DNA of 64,000 bases from Brevundimonas sp. (lineage in GTDB: Bacteria; Pseudomonadota; Alphaproteobacteria; Caulobacterales; Caulobacteraceae), in the NCBI RefSeq assembly GCF_030704825.1, contig NZ_JAUYNX010000024.1, forward strand, positions 1-64,000. The letters run 5' to 3'. Shown in pieces: positions 45,428-54,803 of the stretch. A program made the translations under genes and the position numbers. Under the pieces are notes generated by a model. The model worked only from the letters and a program-made list of their open reading frames with translations. It did not search any database and had not been told where the DNA came from. Every line of letters starts with the position of its first letter. The stretch's first letter is position 1.

Positions 45428-45515
45428 GGCCCCTCTCGCGCGGGGACCCGTCCCTGCGCGCCTCTGTTTCACGTGTCCGCCCCGTCTCGCGGACCGCTCC
45501 GCCAAGGATAGTCAG

Positions 45516-45815
45516 ATGTCGCGTCGCTGCGAACTCACCGGTATCGGCCCGATGGTCGGCCACAGCGTGAGCCACTCGAACGTCAAGACCAAGCGCCGCT
45601 TCCTGCCGTCGCTGAAGACGGTCAAGGTAACGTCGGAGGCCCTGGGCCAGACCTTCAGCCTGCGCATCTCGAACGCCGCCCTGCGCACCCTCGACTTCAA
45701 GGGCGGCCTCGACCCGTTTATCGTCAAGGCCCGGGACGAGCAGCTTTCGCTGGCCGCCCAGCGTATCAAGCGCCAGGTCAAGGCCCGGATCGCCGAACAG
45801 GCCGCCGCCGCCTGA
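45516..45815 (+). CDS. rpmB: 50S ribosomal protein L28
   Basis: 99 residues. CELTGIGPMVGHSVSHSNVK then TKRRFLPSL is the L28 start, and LRISNAALRTLDFKGGLDPF its middle. Length is usual for alphaproteobacteria. Preceded by a strong promoter and followed by a hairpin terminator. Confidence 0.98.
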   Translation: MSRRCELTGIGPMVGHSVSHSNVKTKRRFLPSLKTVKVTSEALGQTFSLRISNAALRTLDFKGGLDPFIVKARDEQLSLAAQRIKRQVKARIAEQAAAA

Positions 45816-45841
45816 ACGGGCGACAGCCGCAAGATTTGAAG

Positions 45842-45868
45842 GGGCCGGCGGAAACGTCGGCCCTTTTT
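45842..45868 (+). terminator. rpmB terminator
   Basis: GGGCCGGCG, loop GAAA, CGTCGGCCC, then TTTTT. The stem has one G-T wobble. It overlaps the beginning of a possible upstream frame of the next gene but lies before its start. Confidence 0.8.
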
Positions 45869-45898
45869 GTTTGGCCGCGACGGCGGCAAACTGCCCCC

Positions 45899-46231
45899 AT
45901 GACCCGCGACGAGATGTACGCCTATGCCCTGTCCCTGCCCGAGGTCGAGGAGTCGACGGTGCACGGCGCGCGGTGCGTGCGCCTGCGCGGCAAGCTGCTG
46001 ATCAACGACACCCGCCTGCCCGACGCCGTCTCCCTGTCGCTCGACCATGGCGACATCGACCTTCTGATGGAGACCGAGCCGCAGACCTATTTCAAGACGC
46101 CGCATTTCGAAGGCTGGCCGGCGGTGCTGGTGCGCTACGAGGCCGCCGACGACGACCGGCTGCGCGAACAGATCGACAAGGCCTGGGCGCGGCGGGCGAC
46201 GAAGGCCCAGCGCGAGGCGCGCGGCCTGTAA
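45899..46231 (+). CDS. MmcQ/YjbR-family protein
   Basis: 110 residues. MTRDEMYAYALSLPEVEEST and GDIDLLMETEPQTYFKTPHF then WPAVLVRYE are the YjbR pattern, a two-layer fold sometimes called DNA-binding. No further role is known. The ATG at 45899 is preferred because the earlier frame covers the rpmB terminator. Confidence 0.9.
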   Translation: MTRDEMYAYALSLPEVEESTVHGARCVRLRGKLLINDTRLPDAVSLSLDHGDIDLLMETEPQTYFKTPHFEGWPAVLVRYEAADDDRLREQIDKAWARRATKAQREARGL

Positions 46232-46295
46232 GGCTTTCGGGTTGCACGCAACGCCCCCGTCTCTAGGCTGAGACGGTCGTTTCCGGGGAGCCGTC

Positions 46296-48056
46296 GTGTC
46301 CTGCAAAACCCTCCGCGCCGTCCTGACCGGCGTCTCCGTTCTCGCGCTCGCAGCCTGCGCCGCGACGCCGACCTTGCCCGGGGCGGTTGCGTCCGCCGCC
46401 GAGCCAACGCCGGCCGCCACGGCGATGCGCGAATCGACCGCCTTCACCCTCGGCACCGACCAGCCCCGCACACCGGAACAACTGGCCATGCAGTTCGACA
46501 AGGCGGATCTGTCGATCAGGGTCATGCCCGAAACGAAGACCATCGACGCCGTCGCGGTGCTGGACTTCACCGCCACCGCGCCGCTGACCGCCGTGGTCGT
46601 TGAACTGGACACCCTGCTGACGGTGTCGTCGGTGCAGGTGGACGGCGACGAACTGTCGGCCGACGACGAATGGGACAACCCCGAAGGCCGGATGACGATT
46701 CGCCTCGGGCGCACGCTGGCGGCTGGAGAGACGGTGTCGGTGCGCATCGCCTATTCCGGCGCCCCGCGCGTCGCGCCCCAGGCGCCATGGGACGGGGGCT
46801 TCGTCTGGGGGGCCACGGCGGACGGGACGCCGTGGATCGCCACGGCCGTCCAGCCGGAAGGCTGCGACCTGTTCTGGCCCTGCATCGACAGCCCCCTCGC
46901 CGAACCCGCCCGGGTGGATCTGCACATTACCGTGCCGTCCAACCTGTCGGCGCCGTCGAACGGGCGATTCCTCGACGTGGTCGATCACGGCGACGGCTGG
47001 ACCACCTGGAACTGGAGCGCCGCCCATCCCAACACCTACGCCATCGCCCTGAACATCGGGCCGTATGACGAGGTGCGGGCCGACTACCGCAGCCGGTTCG
47101 GCAATGTGATCCCGATGTCCTACTGGCATCTGCGGTCCGACGATCCGGACAAGGTCGCGGCCCTGTTCGCCCAGTTCGCGCCGATGCTGGACTTCTACGA
47201 GGCGACGGTGGGTCCCTATCCCTTCGGCGACGAGAAGATGGGCGTGGTCGAGACCCCTCACCTGGGCATGGAACACCAGACCATCAACGCCTACGGCAAC
47301 GCCTACCAGCTCGACGGCAAGGGCTACGACTGGCTGCTGCACCACGAGCTGGCCCACGAGTGGTTCGGCAACCAGATGACCAACCGCAACGCGGACGACA
47401 TGTGGCTGCACGAGGGACTGGGCAGCTACATGCAGCCCCTCTACCTGCGCTGGCTGCACGGCGAGCGCTTCATGCAGGCCCAGCTTCAGGACCAGCGCCG
47501 CGACCTGATCAACCGGTTCCCGGTCGTCTCCGGCACGGAGCGGGCCGAGGACGAGGTTTACAAGGACGAGGTCGGACCGGGGCTGGACCTGTACAACAAG
47601 GGCTCGCTGATCGCCCATTCGCTGCGCCTGCTGATCGGCGACGAGGCCTTCTTCCGGTCGGTGACCCGGCTGGTCTACGGGACGGCGACGCCGCGGCCCG
47701 GCGAGTTCACGCCTCGCCACGGCACGACCGACGAATTCCTGGCCATCGTCAACGAGGAGGCCGGGCGGGACCTGACCTGGTTCTTCAGCGGCTATCTGTA
47801 CCAAGCCGCCCTGCCCGACCTGCGTCAGACCCGCGAGAGCGGGGAACTGGCCCTGGAGTGGGTCACTGGCGACGGAGCCGCCTTTCCCATGCCGGTCGAG
47901 ATCGAGATCGACGGACTCCGCCAGACAGTGGCCATGACCGGCGGGCGGGACCGGGTCGCGGTCCCGGACGGCGCCCACGTCCTGATCGACCCGGACAACA
48001 AGGTCCTGCGCCGGCTGGAGTTCATTGAGGCATGGAAGGCCGCGGGCGGAAGCTGA
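46296..48056 (+). CDS. M1-family metallopeptidase, lipoprotein
   Basis: 586 residues from GTG 46296, with GGGGAG upstream. Signal peptide and lipobox (VLALAAC, Cys near residue 20). The zinc site is complete: HHELAHEWFGNQ with HExxH near 349-353, followed by the third ligand Glu in WLHEGLGSYM; the GMEH segment replaces GAMEN. An aminopeptidase anchored to the outer side of the inner membrane or in the outer membrane. It overlaps the next gene tail-to-tail by 35 bases. Confidence 0.95.
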   Translation: MSCKTLRAVLTGVSVLALAACAATPTLPGAVASAAEPTPAATAMRESTAFTLGTDQPRTPEQLAMQFDKADLSIRVMPETKTIDAVAVLDFTATAPLTAVVVELDTLLTVSSVQVDGDELSADDEWDNPEGRMTIRLGRTLAAGETVSVRIAYSGAPRVAPQAPWDGGFVWGATADGTPWIATAVQPEGCDLFWPCIDSPLAEPARVDLHITVPSNLSAPSNGRFLDVVDHGDGWTTWNWSAAHPNTYAIALNIGPYDEVRADYRSRFGNVIPMSYWHLRSDDPDKVAALFAQFAPMLDFYEATVGPYPFGDEKMGVVETPHLGMEHQTINAYGNAYQLDGKGYDWLLHHELAHEWFGNQMTNRNADDMWLHEGLGSYMQPLYLRWLHGERFMQAQLQDQRRDLINRFPVVSGTERAEDEVYKDEVGPGLDLYNKGSLIAHSLRLLIGDEAFFRSVTRLVYGTATPRPGEFTPRHGTTDEFLAIVNEEAGRDLTWFFSGYLYQAALPDLRQTRESGELALEWVTGDGAAFPMPVEIEIDGLRQTVAMTGGRDRVAVPDGAHVLIDPDNKVLRRLEFIEAWKAAGGS

Positions 48057-48915
48057 GGCGGTCGTCGGATTTCGCCGGGGACGCATCCTCCGCGGCCCGT
48101 CCGCGAACCGACGGCCGGACCGGGGCGGCGTTGAGCCCCTGGATCGCCTCCGCCGTCACCGACTGGCGCACCAGCTGGCAGGCGCCCTGGGTGGTCAGGA
48201 AGGCGATGTCGGCGGCGTCGCGGCCGCAGGCGATGCGCACCAGACCCTCGACCGGGGCCAGGCCCGTCGGATCGACCAGCCACCAGCCGTTCGACAGCCA
48301 GACCTCGAAGATGGCGTGAAAGTCCGGCGGCTGAAGCTGGTGCGCGAAGGCGCTGACCGCCCGCGCCGGAATGCCCGAGGCCCGGCACAGGGTGATGCCC
48401 ATGTGGGTGAAGTCGCGGCAGACGCCGGCCCGGTCGATGAAGGTCCGCGCCGCCGTCGTCTCGCTGTCCGAGGCGCCCGGCTCGTAGTCGATCTCGGCCT
48501 TGATCCAGTCGAGGATCCTCAGCACCCGGTCGCCCCCCGTCGTGCCGCCGAAGGTGCGTTCGACGAAACGGCCGAACTGGTCCGAAGGGCAGTAACGGCT
48601 GGGCCAGAGATAGGTCAGCACCTCGGCCGGCAGGTCGTTCCAGTCGTGCTGGACCGTGACCGGCGGCAGGCCCTTGAGCACGCCATTGTCGACCGTCGCC
48701 TCATAGGTCAGGGCCACCTCGCCGGACAGGTGGGCGCGCAGGGTGCGGCCCCCGAACTCCTCGTCCTCATCCTCGATGAAGTCGACGGCGGGCGTCGTGG
48801 TCAGGCGTTCCTCGAGGAGGGTCTGGCCCGGCCAGTGCGCGACCTGGATCTTGTAGATGGCGTCCGTCGGCGGATCGAAGCGATAGACCAGGTCGGCGCG
48901 GACACGGATTTTCAT
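48022..48915 (-). CDS. transglutaminase-like protein
   Basis: 297 residues. Catalytic triad visible: Cys in DRAGVCRDFTHMG, His in DFHAIFEVWL and Asp in WWLVDPTGL. The N-terminal half (DLVYRFDPPTDAIYKIQVAH) is the beta-rich domain typical of this family. It could act as a protease or crosslinker; the substrate is unknown. The ATG at 48913-48915 is preferred over the frame start at 48951. Confidence 0.9.
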   Translation of the reverse strand: MKIRVRADLVYRFDPPTDAIYKIQVAHWPGQTLLEERLTTTPAVDFIEDEDEEFGGRTLRAHLSGEVALTYEATVDNGVLKGLPPVTVQHDWNDLPAEVLTYLWPSRYCPSDQFGRFVERTFGGTTGGDRVLRILDWIKAEIDYEPGASDSETTAARTFIDRAGVCRDFTHMGITLCRASGIPARAVSAFAHQLQPPDFHAIFEVWLSNGWWLVDPTGLAPVEGLVRIACGRDAADIAFLTTQGACQLVRQSVTAEAIQGLNAAPVRPSVRGRAAEDASPAKSDDRLSFRPRPSMPQ

Positions 48916-48981
48916 GTGGGCTCGACTGAAGCAGGACGGGCCTGTCGTCAACGGCGCGGGCCCGCCGCCGTTCCTTGAACC

Positions 48982-49542
48982 CTACGGTTCCAGCTCGATG
49001 TCCCAGTACAGATAGTCGAGCCAGCTCTGGTGCAGGTAATGCGGCGGGAAGCGGCGGCCGAACTGCTGCAGCTGCCAGGCGCTGGGCCGGTGCGGCGGCC
49101 GGCGGATGGGCATGCCGGCCTGCTGCGGCGTGCGGCCGCCCTTCTTCAGATTGCACGGCGAACAGGCGGCGACGATGTTCTCCCAGGTCGTGCGCCCGCC
49201 ACGCGAGCGGGGGATGACATGGTCGAAGGTCAGTTCCGCGGTGGCGTTGCAATACTGGCAGGCGAAGCCATCGCGCAGGAAGACGTTGAAGCGGGTGAAG
49301 GCCGGCTGGCGATCCTGGTCGACATAGCTCTTCAGCGCGATGACGCTGGGCAGGACCATTTCCATCGACGGGCTGCGCACCACCTTGTCGTAGGTCGACA
49401 CCACCTCGACGCGGTCCTGGTAGACCGCCTTGACCACTTCTTCCCACGGCCAGATCGACAGCGGATAGTAGGACAGGGGGCGAAAGTCGGCGTTCAGCAC
49501 CAGCGCGGGCCAGCCGGACGGGGGGCGGCTCAGGACCTGCAT
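48982..49542 (-). CDS. HNH endonuclease-family protein
   Basis: 186 residues. ALVLNADFRPLSYYPLSIWP, CQYCNATAELTFDHVIPRSR, GGRTTWENIVAACSPCNLKK carry the zinc Cys pairs and HNH core (DHVIP..N..C..CN). Common in alphaproteobacteria, with a nuclease fold but unproven target. The ATG at 49540-49542 has GAGGG upstream; earlier frame is spurious. Confidence 0.92.
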   Translation of the reverse strand: MQVLSRPPSGWPALVLNADFRPLSYYPLSIWPWEEVVKAVYQDRVEVVSTYDKVVRSPSMEMVLPSVIALKSYVDQDRQPAFTRFNVFLRDGFACQYCNATAELTFDHVIPRSRGGRTTWENIVAACSPCNLKKGGRTPQQAGMPIRRPPHRPSAWQLQQFGRRFPPHYLHQSWLDYLYWDIELEP

Positions 49543-49675
49543 CAGGCCCTCGCCGCTCGGGAGAGGATCATCGACGCGACCGGACTGAAGACACGTCTCC
49601 TTCCCTGGCTGTGGTCGAAGCCTAGCCCTGATTCGACGGCTTGGCGATGACGACGGGACGACGCTTGCGCAACGT

Positions 49676-50326
49676 TCAGCCGCGCGAAGGGGTCCCCGGA
49701 AACGCCGGCAGGCTCCAGCCCCAGACCAGGGCGCCGGCGCGCAGGGCGAAGCCGCACGGTGCGGCGACCAGGGCGGCCGGCCAGGCGTCGAGGCCGAGGG
49801 CGCGCGCGGCGACGAAGACCGTGGCGGCCAGCAGGGCGGCCGAGACGGTGATCTCGCGCCGCAGCAGGATCGAGGGCTGTCCCGCCAGGAGGTCACGCAC
49901 GACCCCGCCGAAACAGGCGGTCAGGGCCCCCATGACGATGCAGATCAGCGGCGCGACGTCGAAGGCCTCGGCCTTGGCGGCGCCCATCACGCCATAGGCC
50001 GCCAGCCCGATCGCATCGAGCCACAGCAGGGCCCGGAACCGCCATGGCCTGGCTCCGACCATCCAGACCGCGAGCGAGGCGATCAGGCAGACGGCGATGT
50101 AGCGCCAATCCTGCACCCAGAAGACCGGCGCGCCGATCAGCAGATCGCGCAGGGTGCCGCCGCCGACCCCGGTGATGGCGCCGAAGAAGGCGAAGGTGAC
50201 CAGGTCGTGCCGCTGTTGCGCCGCCGCCAGGGCGCCGGTGGCGGCGAACACGGCCACCCCGGCGAAGTCGAGCGCGCCCAGGACGGTCTCGGGATCGGTC
50301 AGGGCGGGATCGACGATGGGGCTCAC
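49676..50326 (-). CDS. trimeric intracellular cation channel (TRIC/UPF0126) protein
   Basis: 216 residues from GTG 50324-50326, which overlaps the AlkA-like stop as GTGA. Two repeats of the family unit are visible (LDFAGVAVFAATGALAAAQQ then FFGAITGVGGGTLRDLL; LDAIGLAAYGVMGAAKAEAF then GALTACFGGVVRDLL), with six TM helices and a seventh at the end. It is expected to pass monovalent cations. Confidence 0.93.
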   Translation of the reverse strand: MSPIVDPALTDPETVLGALDFAGVAVFAATGALAAAQQRHDLVTFAFFGAITGVGGGTLRDLLIGAPVFWVQDWRYIAVCLIASLAVWMVGARPWRFRALLWLDAIGLAAYGVMGAAKAEAFDVAPLICIVMGALTACFGGVVRDLLAGQPSILLRREITVSAALLAATVFVAARALGLDAWPAALVAAPCGFALRAGALVWGWSLPAFPGTPSRG

Positions 50327-50979
50327 GCGGGATGGTCCTCCAGCACGACCACGCCGCGCTTGACCGCTCCATACCATCCCCAGAGCAGATGCGCCGCCAC
50401 GCTGCGGTGAGGCCGCCAGATCTCCGCCCGGACATAGGCCTGTTTCTCGGTCGGACGCAGGGTGGCGCCGTCGGCCCATCGCATCGCCTCCTGCAGGGCG
50501 ATGTCGCCGCCGGGGAAGACGTCCCGCCGGCCTTCGCAGAACATCAGGAAGGTCTCGGCGGTCCATTTGCCGACGCCCTTGATGGCTGTCAGCCGGGCGG
50601 CGGCCTCCTCGTCCGACAGCCGCTCCAGATGGTCGAAGTCGATGCGGCCGTCGACGTGGGCCCTGGCGATCTCGTGGCCGTAGGTCGCCTTCTGGATCGA
50701 CAGGCCGAAGGTGCGCAGGGTCTCGATGGGCGTGGCCAGCATGCGTTCGGGCGTCACCTCTCCGCCCAGCCCCGTTTCGACACGCGCCCAGATCGCAGCG
50801 GCCGAGGCGAGCGAGACCTGCTGGTCGACGATCATGTGAAACAGGCCCTCGAACCCGCCCACGCGGCGTCGCCATTCGAAAGCCGGGGTCTGGGCGTGGG
50901 CCCGGGCCAGCGCCGGGTCGATCCCGACCACCGCCCGACGGGCCGCCTCGATATCGTCCAGCCAGTAGGGTGTCTGCAT
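50323..50979 (-). CDS. AlkA-type DNA-3-methyladenine glycosylase
   Basis: 218 residues. The helix-hairpin-helix reads LTAIKGVGKWTAETFLMF (about 133-150), and the catalytic Asp is in DVFPGGDIALQEA. It removes alkylated bases. Coupled to the TRIC gene (GTGA overlap). Its start at 50977-50979 lies 78 bases from divergent gluQ. Confidence 0.92.
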   Translation of the reverse strand: MQTPYWLDDIEAARRAVVGIDPALARAHAQTPAFEWRRRVGGFEGLFHMIVDQQVSLASAAAIWARVETGLGGEVTPERMLATPIETLRTFGLSIQKATYGHEIARAHVDGRIDFDHLERLSDEEAAARLTAIKGVGKWTAETFLMFCEGRRDVFPGGDIALQEAMRWADGATLRPTEKQAYVRAEIWRPHRSVAAHLLWGWYGAVKRGVVVLEDHPA

Positions 50980-51057
50980 GCGACGACCGTAGCGCCGGTC
51001 CCGCCCGGGACAAGCGCGCCGGGTGTGATCGCGTCCGGTTGTCGCTATCGTGCGGGA

Positions 51058-51906
51058 ATGTTCGTCACCCGCTTCGCGCCCTCGCCGACCGGCTGCCTGC
51101 ACAAGGGTCATGCTTTTTCGGCCCTGACGGCGTGGAGAGCGGCCCGGGCGGCCGGCGGGCGTTTCCTACTGCGGATCGAGGACATCGACCCGACACGCTG
51201 CCGGCCCGAGTTCGAAGCCGGCATCCTCGAGGATCTGGCATGGCTGGGCCTCGATTGGGACGGACCGGTGCGCCGCCAGTCCGACCATCTCGCCGACTAC
51301 GCGGCGGTCGTCGCCGACCTTGAGGCGCGGGGTTTGCTCTACCGCTGTTTCCGGACACGAAAGGACATCCTGGACGCCATCGGCGATGCGCCTCACGGGC
51401 CCGTCGAGGCGGCCCGGCCCGGCCCGCACCCGGGCTGGGAGGAGGCGGCGCTGCTGGCCGACGGTCGGCCGTTCGCGTGGCGGCTCTCGCTGGATCGTGC
51501 GCGCGAGGCGCTGGGCGAGGCGGCCTGGACCGCCCTCGCCTTCGTCGAGGAGGGCGGTGGCCCCGGGGGAGAGCAGGGCCGGATCCCGGCCCGGCCCGAA
51601 GCCGCGGGCGACGTGGTGCTGGCCCGCAAGGACGCCGGCGCGGCCTATCATGTGGCGGTGACCCACGACGACGCCCTGCAAGGCGTCACCCATGTGATCC
51701 GCGGCGGGGACCTGTTCGAGGCAACCCATGTCCAGGTCCTGATCCAGGCGCTGATGGGCTGGCCCACCCCCGTCTATCGCCACCACCGTCTTCTGGTCGG
51801 CGAGGATGGCAGGCGTTACGCCAAGCGCGACCGGTCCGTGACCCTGGCGGAGCTGAGGGCGGGCGGGCTGCGCCCCGAAACGCTGCGGGCCGAACTGGGC
51901 TTCTGA
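51058..51906 (+). CDS. gluQ: glutamyl-Q tRNA(Asp) synthetase
   Basis: 282 residues. A GluRS catalytic core without anticodon-binding domain: APSPTGCLHKGH (HIGH-type, 8-18), LRIEDIDPTRCRPEF, KDAGAAYHVAVTHDDALQGV and the KRDRS (KMSKS-type) near the C-terminus. It glutamylates queuosine-34 of tRNA-Asp. The zinc region keeps one Cys (YRCF) while others expected in E. coli GluQ seem absent. It runs convergently to ppk2 with no gap. Confidence 0.93.
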   Translation: MFVTRFAPSPTGCLHKGHAFSALTAWRAARAAGGRFLLRIEDIDPTRCRPEFEAGILEDLAWLGLDWDGPVRRQSDHLADYAAVVADLEARGLLYRCFRTRKDILDAIGDAPHGPVEAARPGPHPGWEEAALLADGRPFAWRLSLDRAREALGEAAWTALAFVEEGGGPGGEQGRIPARPEAAGDVVLARKDAGAAYHVAVTHDDALQGVTHVIRGGDLFEATHVQVLIQALMGWPTPVYRHHRLLVGEDGRRYAKRDRSVTLAELRAGGLRPETLRAELGF

Positions 51907-52653
51907 TCAGGGGGCCAGCCGGCCGTCCGCCTTGTCCGCCGCGAAGACCACGTCCTTGTCCGGCTTTTCCGCACCGACGCCCGGCGCGCCGAGCCGGGTC
52001 AGCACATGACGGATGACGTTCAGACGGGCGGTCTTCTTGTGGTCGGTGGCGACGATGGTCCAGGGCGCATGGGCCGAATGGGTCTCGGCCAGCATGCGGT
52101 CGCGGGCGGCCGAATAGGCGTCCCAACGCTTCTGCGCCTCGGCGTCCAGCGGCGAGATCTTGAACCGCTTGAGCGGATCGGCGACCCGTTCGGCCAGTCG
52201 CTCGGCCTGTTCCGCCTTCGAGATGTCGAACCAGAATTTGATCAGCAGGATTCCGGAATCGGTCAGCAGCTTTTCGAACCGCGGCGCGTCCTTCAGGAAC
52301 TGGTCGTGCTGGGCCGGGGTGCAGAACTCCATCACCGGCTCGACCCCGGCGCGATTGTACCAGGACCGATTGAAGATGGCGGTCTCGCCGGCGGCGGGCA
52401 GATGCGGCACGTAGCGCTGGAAATACCATTGGCTGGCTTCGCGTTCGCCCGGTTTGGGCAGGGCGAAGACCCGGGTCTGGCGTGGCGACATGTATTCGGT
52501 CAGCCGGGTGATCGAGCCGTCCTTGCCGGCGGCGTCGCGGCCCTCGAACAGCATCAGGGTCCTGACGCCCTTATCGATGGCCCAGGCCTGGGCCTCGACA
52601 AGCTTGAGCTGGAGGCGTTCCAGTTCGGTCTGATAATCGGATGTCTTGCCCAT
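51907..52653 (-). CDS. ppk2: polyphosphate kinase 2
   Basis: 248 residues. LMLFEGRDAAGKDGSITRL carries the Walker A-like G-x4-GKD (about 38-45). FNRSWYNRAGVEPVMEFC, the EPxMxFC box and IKFWFDISK follow in family order. It phosphorylates NDP/NMP from polyphosphate or the reverse; which class is not clear. The ATG at 52651-52653 is preferred since the longer frame overlaps the serine hydrolase. Confidence 0.94.
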   Translation of the reverse strand: MGKTSDYQTELERLQLKLVEAQAWAIDKGVRTLMLFEGRDAAGKDGSITRLTEYMSPRQTRVFALPKPGEREASQWYFQRYVPHLPAAGETAIFNRSWYNRAGVEPVMEFCTPAQHDQFLKDAPRFEKLLTDSGILLIKFWFDISKAEQAERLAERVADPLKRFKISPLDAEAQKRWDAYSAARDRMLAETHSAHAPWTIVATDHKKTARLNVIRHVLTRLGAPGVGAEKPDKDVVFAADKADGRLAP

Positions 52654-52720
52654 GCCGGCACGATGCGCTCCGGCCGCGGGCGGGGCAATGCAGGATGGGC
52701 GGATCACGATGGAGGCCGCC

Positions 52721-53830
52721 ATGATCGTCACGCGCCGCGCCCTGCTGGGCGGAGCCGCCGCCCTGCCCCTCGCCGGCCCTTTTCCGGCCCGCGCCCGCGA
52801 AGCGGCGGCCGAAGCCGCGCTGGACGCCGTCTTCGCCGAGACCGCCCCGCCGGCCCTCGCCGCCGGCGTCGTCACGCGCGAGGGCCTCGGCTGGGCCGGG
52901 GTCCGGGGCGTGCGCCGGGCCGGGCACGAGGCGGCGGCGACGCTGGGGGACCGCTGGCACCTCGGCTCCAACACCAAGGCCATGACCGCCGCCGTCTTCG
53001 GCCGGCTGGTCGAGCAGGGCCGCGCCCGCTGGGCCATGCCGCTGGCCGAGGCCCTGCCCGGCCTCACGATCGATCCCGCCTGGGCGGGGACCACGCTCGA
53101 CGACCTGATGCGCCACCGCGCCGGCCTGCTGGACCCTGGCCTGCTGGACCAGGCCTGGCTGCTCGGAGCCCATATCGACCCGCGGCCCCTGCCGGAACAG
53201 CGGGCGGAGTTCGCGGCGCGGGCGCTGGCGGCGCCGCCAGCTGTTCGGGCAGGCCAGTTCGCCTACGGCAACGGCAACTACATCCTCGTCGGGGCGGCCA
53301 TCGAGGCCCTGACCGGCCAGGCCTGGGAGGCGGCGATGGCGGCCGAGCTGTTCGCCCCGCTGGGGCTGGCCTCGGCCGGCTTCGGGGCGCCGCGCGGCGA
53401 GGCGCCCTGGGGCCACCGGGGCGGCGTCGGCCTCGATCCGGCCGGCTTCGCGGACAATCCCCGGGCGCTGGGACCGGCGGGCACGGCGCATATGAGCCTG
53501 GCCGACTACGCACGGTTCGTCGCTGCCATGATGGGCGGCGCTCCCGACTGGCTCGGCGAGGCGACCCGCGCCCGGCTGCTGACCCCCGCCGCCGGAGAAC
53601 CGCCGGCGTATGCGGCCGGCTGGGGCGTGGGGAGCGCGCCCTGGGCCGGCCTCGGCGGGCCCGGGCCGACGATCACCCACAACGGCTCCAACACCCTGTG
53701 GTTCGCCACCGTGCTGGCGGCGCCGGAGCGGGGGCTGGGGTTCATCGCCCTGTCCAACGACGGCGCGGCGGGGCAGCGGGCCTGCCTGACCCTGGTCCGG
53801 CGGCTGGCGGAGGGCGCCGACGCCGGGTAA
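52721..53830 (+). CDS. serine beta-lactamase-fold hydrolase, Tat-type
   Basis: 369 residues. The ATG at 52721 has GGAGG 5 bases before it. N-terminus VTRRALLGGAAALPLAG is a Tat-like signal. Class C/penicillin-binding motifs: SNTK (in HLGSNTKAMTA), YGNGNY and HNG in THNGSNTLW. Members cut peptides, esters or lactams; true resistance is not implied. A 12-base gap separates it from the extensin-like gene. Confidence 0.9.
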   Translation: MIVTRRALLGGAAALPLAGPFPARAREAAAEAALDAVFAETAPPALAAGVVTREGLGWAGVRGVRRAGHEAAATLGDRWHLGSNTKAMTAAVFGRLVEQGRARWAMPLAEALPGLTIDPAWAGTTLDDLMRHRAGLLDPGLLDQAWLLGAHIDPRPLPEQRAEFAARALAAPPAVRAGQFAYGNGNYILVGAAIEALTGQAWEAAMAAELFAPLGLASAGFGAPRGEAPWGHRGGVGLDPAGFADNPRALGPAGTAHMSLADYARFVAAMMGGAPDWLGEATRARLLTPAAGEPPAYAAGWGVGSAPWAGLGGPGPTITHNGSNTLWFATVLAAPERGLGFIALSNDGAAGQRACLTLVRRLAEGADAG

Positions 53831-53842
53831 GGCTGGCCGGGC

Positions 53843-54601
53843 ATGAAGCGCGATTTCGCCGATTTCTGGAACCTGCTGTGGGAGCTGGCGCTCGGCGTCT
53901 GCGCCGCCTTCGCCCTGCTCAATCTGTTCGCGCCGCACCAGGACCTGCCGTGGAAGCCGCTGGACCTGAGCCATCCGATCGGCCAGGCGACGGCGGCCAA
54001 GGTGGGCGATTTCGTCCTGCCCCGCACCGCCGCCCCCGAAGAGATCACCGCCGTCACCGACGCCTGCATCCAGGTGCTGCGCGAGGCCGGGGTCCAGGTC
54101 GAGCGCGCGCCCGACCGCGACGACGGCGGCTTCTGCGTCGTGCGCGGCGCCGTCCGGATCACCGGCGGCGCCGTCACCCCCCTGCCCGGAAATCCGGTCA
54201 TGCAGTGCCCGCTGGCGGTGCGGTACGTCATCTGGGACCGCCAGGTGCTGCAGCCCGCGGCCGAGGCGACCTTCGGATCGCGGGTGGCGCGGCTGAACGA
54301 CGTGGGCGCCTACGCCTGCCGCCGCATCTACGGCCAGACGGCGGTGGACGCCAAACCCAGCGAGCACGCCCGGGCCAATGCGCTGGACATCGGCGGCATG
54401 ACGCTGGAGGACGGGCGGCGGGTTTCGGTGCTGGCGGACTGGCCCGGAACCGGCCCCAACGGCGCCGAGGGGCGAACCTTCCTGACGCGGATCCGGGCGG
54501 GGGCGTGCCGGGTGTTCGCCACCGTGCTGACGCCCGACTACAACGCCGCCCACGCCAACCACCTGCATCTGGACGGAGCCCCGCGGCCCCTGTGCGCCTG
54601 A
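53843..54601 (+). CDS. extensin-like C-terminal-domain protein
   Basis: 252 residues. One N-terminal TM helix (LALGVCAAFALLNLFA). The extensin-like region has CIQVLREAGV, SEHARANALDIGGM (conserved H..D) and HANHLHLDGAP with the HxH pair, which resembles the metal site of Zn carboxypeptidases such as MepA/VanY types. Likely acts on peptidoglycan in the periplasm. Follows the serine hydrolase closely, so the pair may share a transcript. Confidence 0.88.
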   Translation: MKRDFADFWNLLWELALGVCAAFALLNLFAPHQDLPWKPLDLSHPIGQATAAKVGDFVLPRTAAPEEITAVTDACIQVLREAGVQVERAPDRDDGGFCVVRGAVRITGGAVTPLPGNPVMQCPLAVRYVIWDRQVLQPAAEATFGSRVARLNDVGAYACRRIYGQTAVDAKPSEHARANALDIGGMTLEDGRRVSVLADWPGTGPNGAEGRTFLTRIRAGACRVFATVLTPDYNAAHANHLHLDGAPRPLCA

Positions 54602-54803
54602 CGAGCGCCGCCCCCGTTCGCCCGGCGAGCGAATCGTTTGCGGTTGACCGTCCCCGAATTGCGCGAGAGAAAGTCGGCGCAGTCCGGATTTCGCGCGGCG
54701 TCCACACCCGTGCCTGCTCCTTCGCCTGATCGAGCCGTCCAGATGGACTGACGGGCCTCCCTTTCGGGACGCCTGCCTGGAAAGCGCGTTCAGGAGACGC
54801 AAC
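54602..54803 (+). promoter_or_regulatory. cspA leader and promoter region
   Basis: 202 bases without a gene upstream of cspA. TTGACC at about 54643 is a possible -35 with only a weak -10. AGGAG lies about 8 bases before the ATG. A long leader is usual for cold-shock genes and may fold with temperature; no consensus cold box was confirmed. Confidence 0.35.

Noticed and set aside
52721..53830. Second antibiotic beta-lactamase
   Set aside because: It has SxxK, YxN and HNG motifs but these are shared with many esterases and peptidases, so only the fold is claimed.
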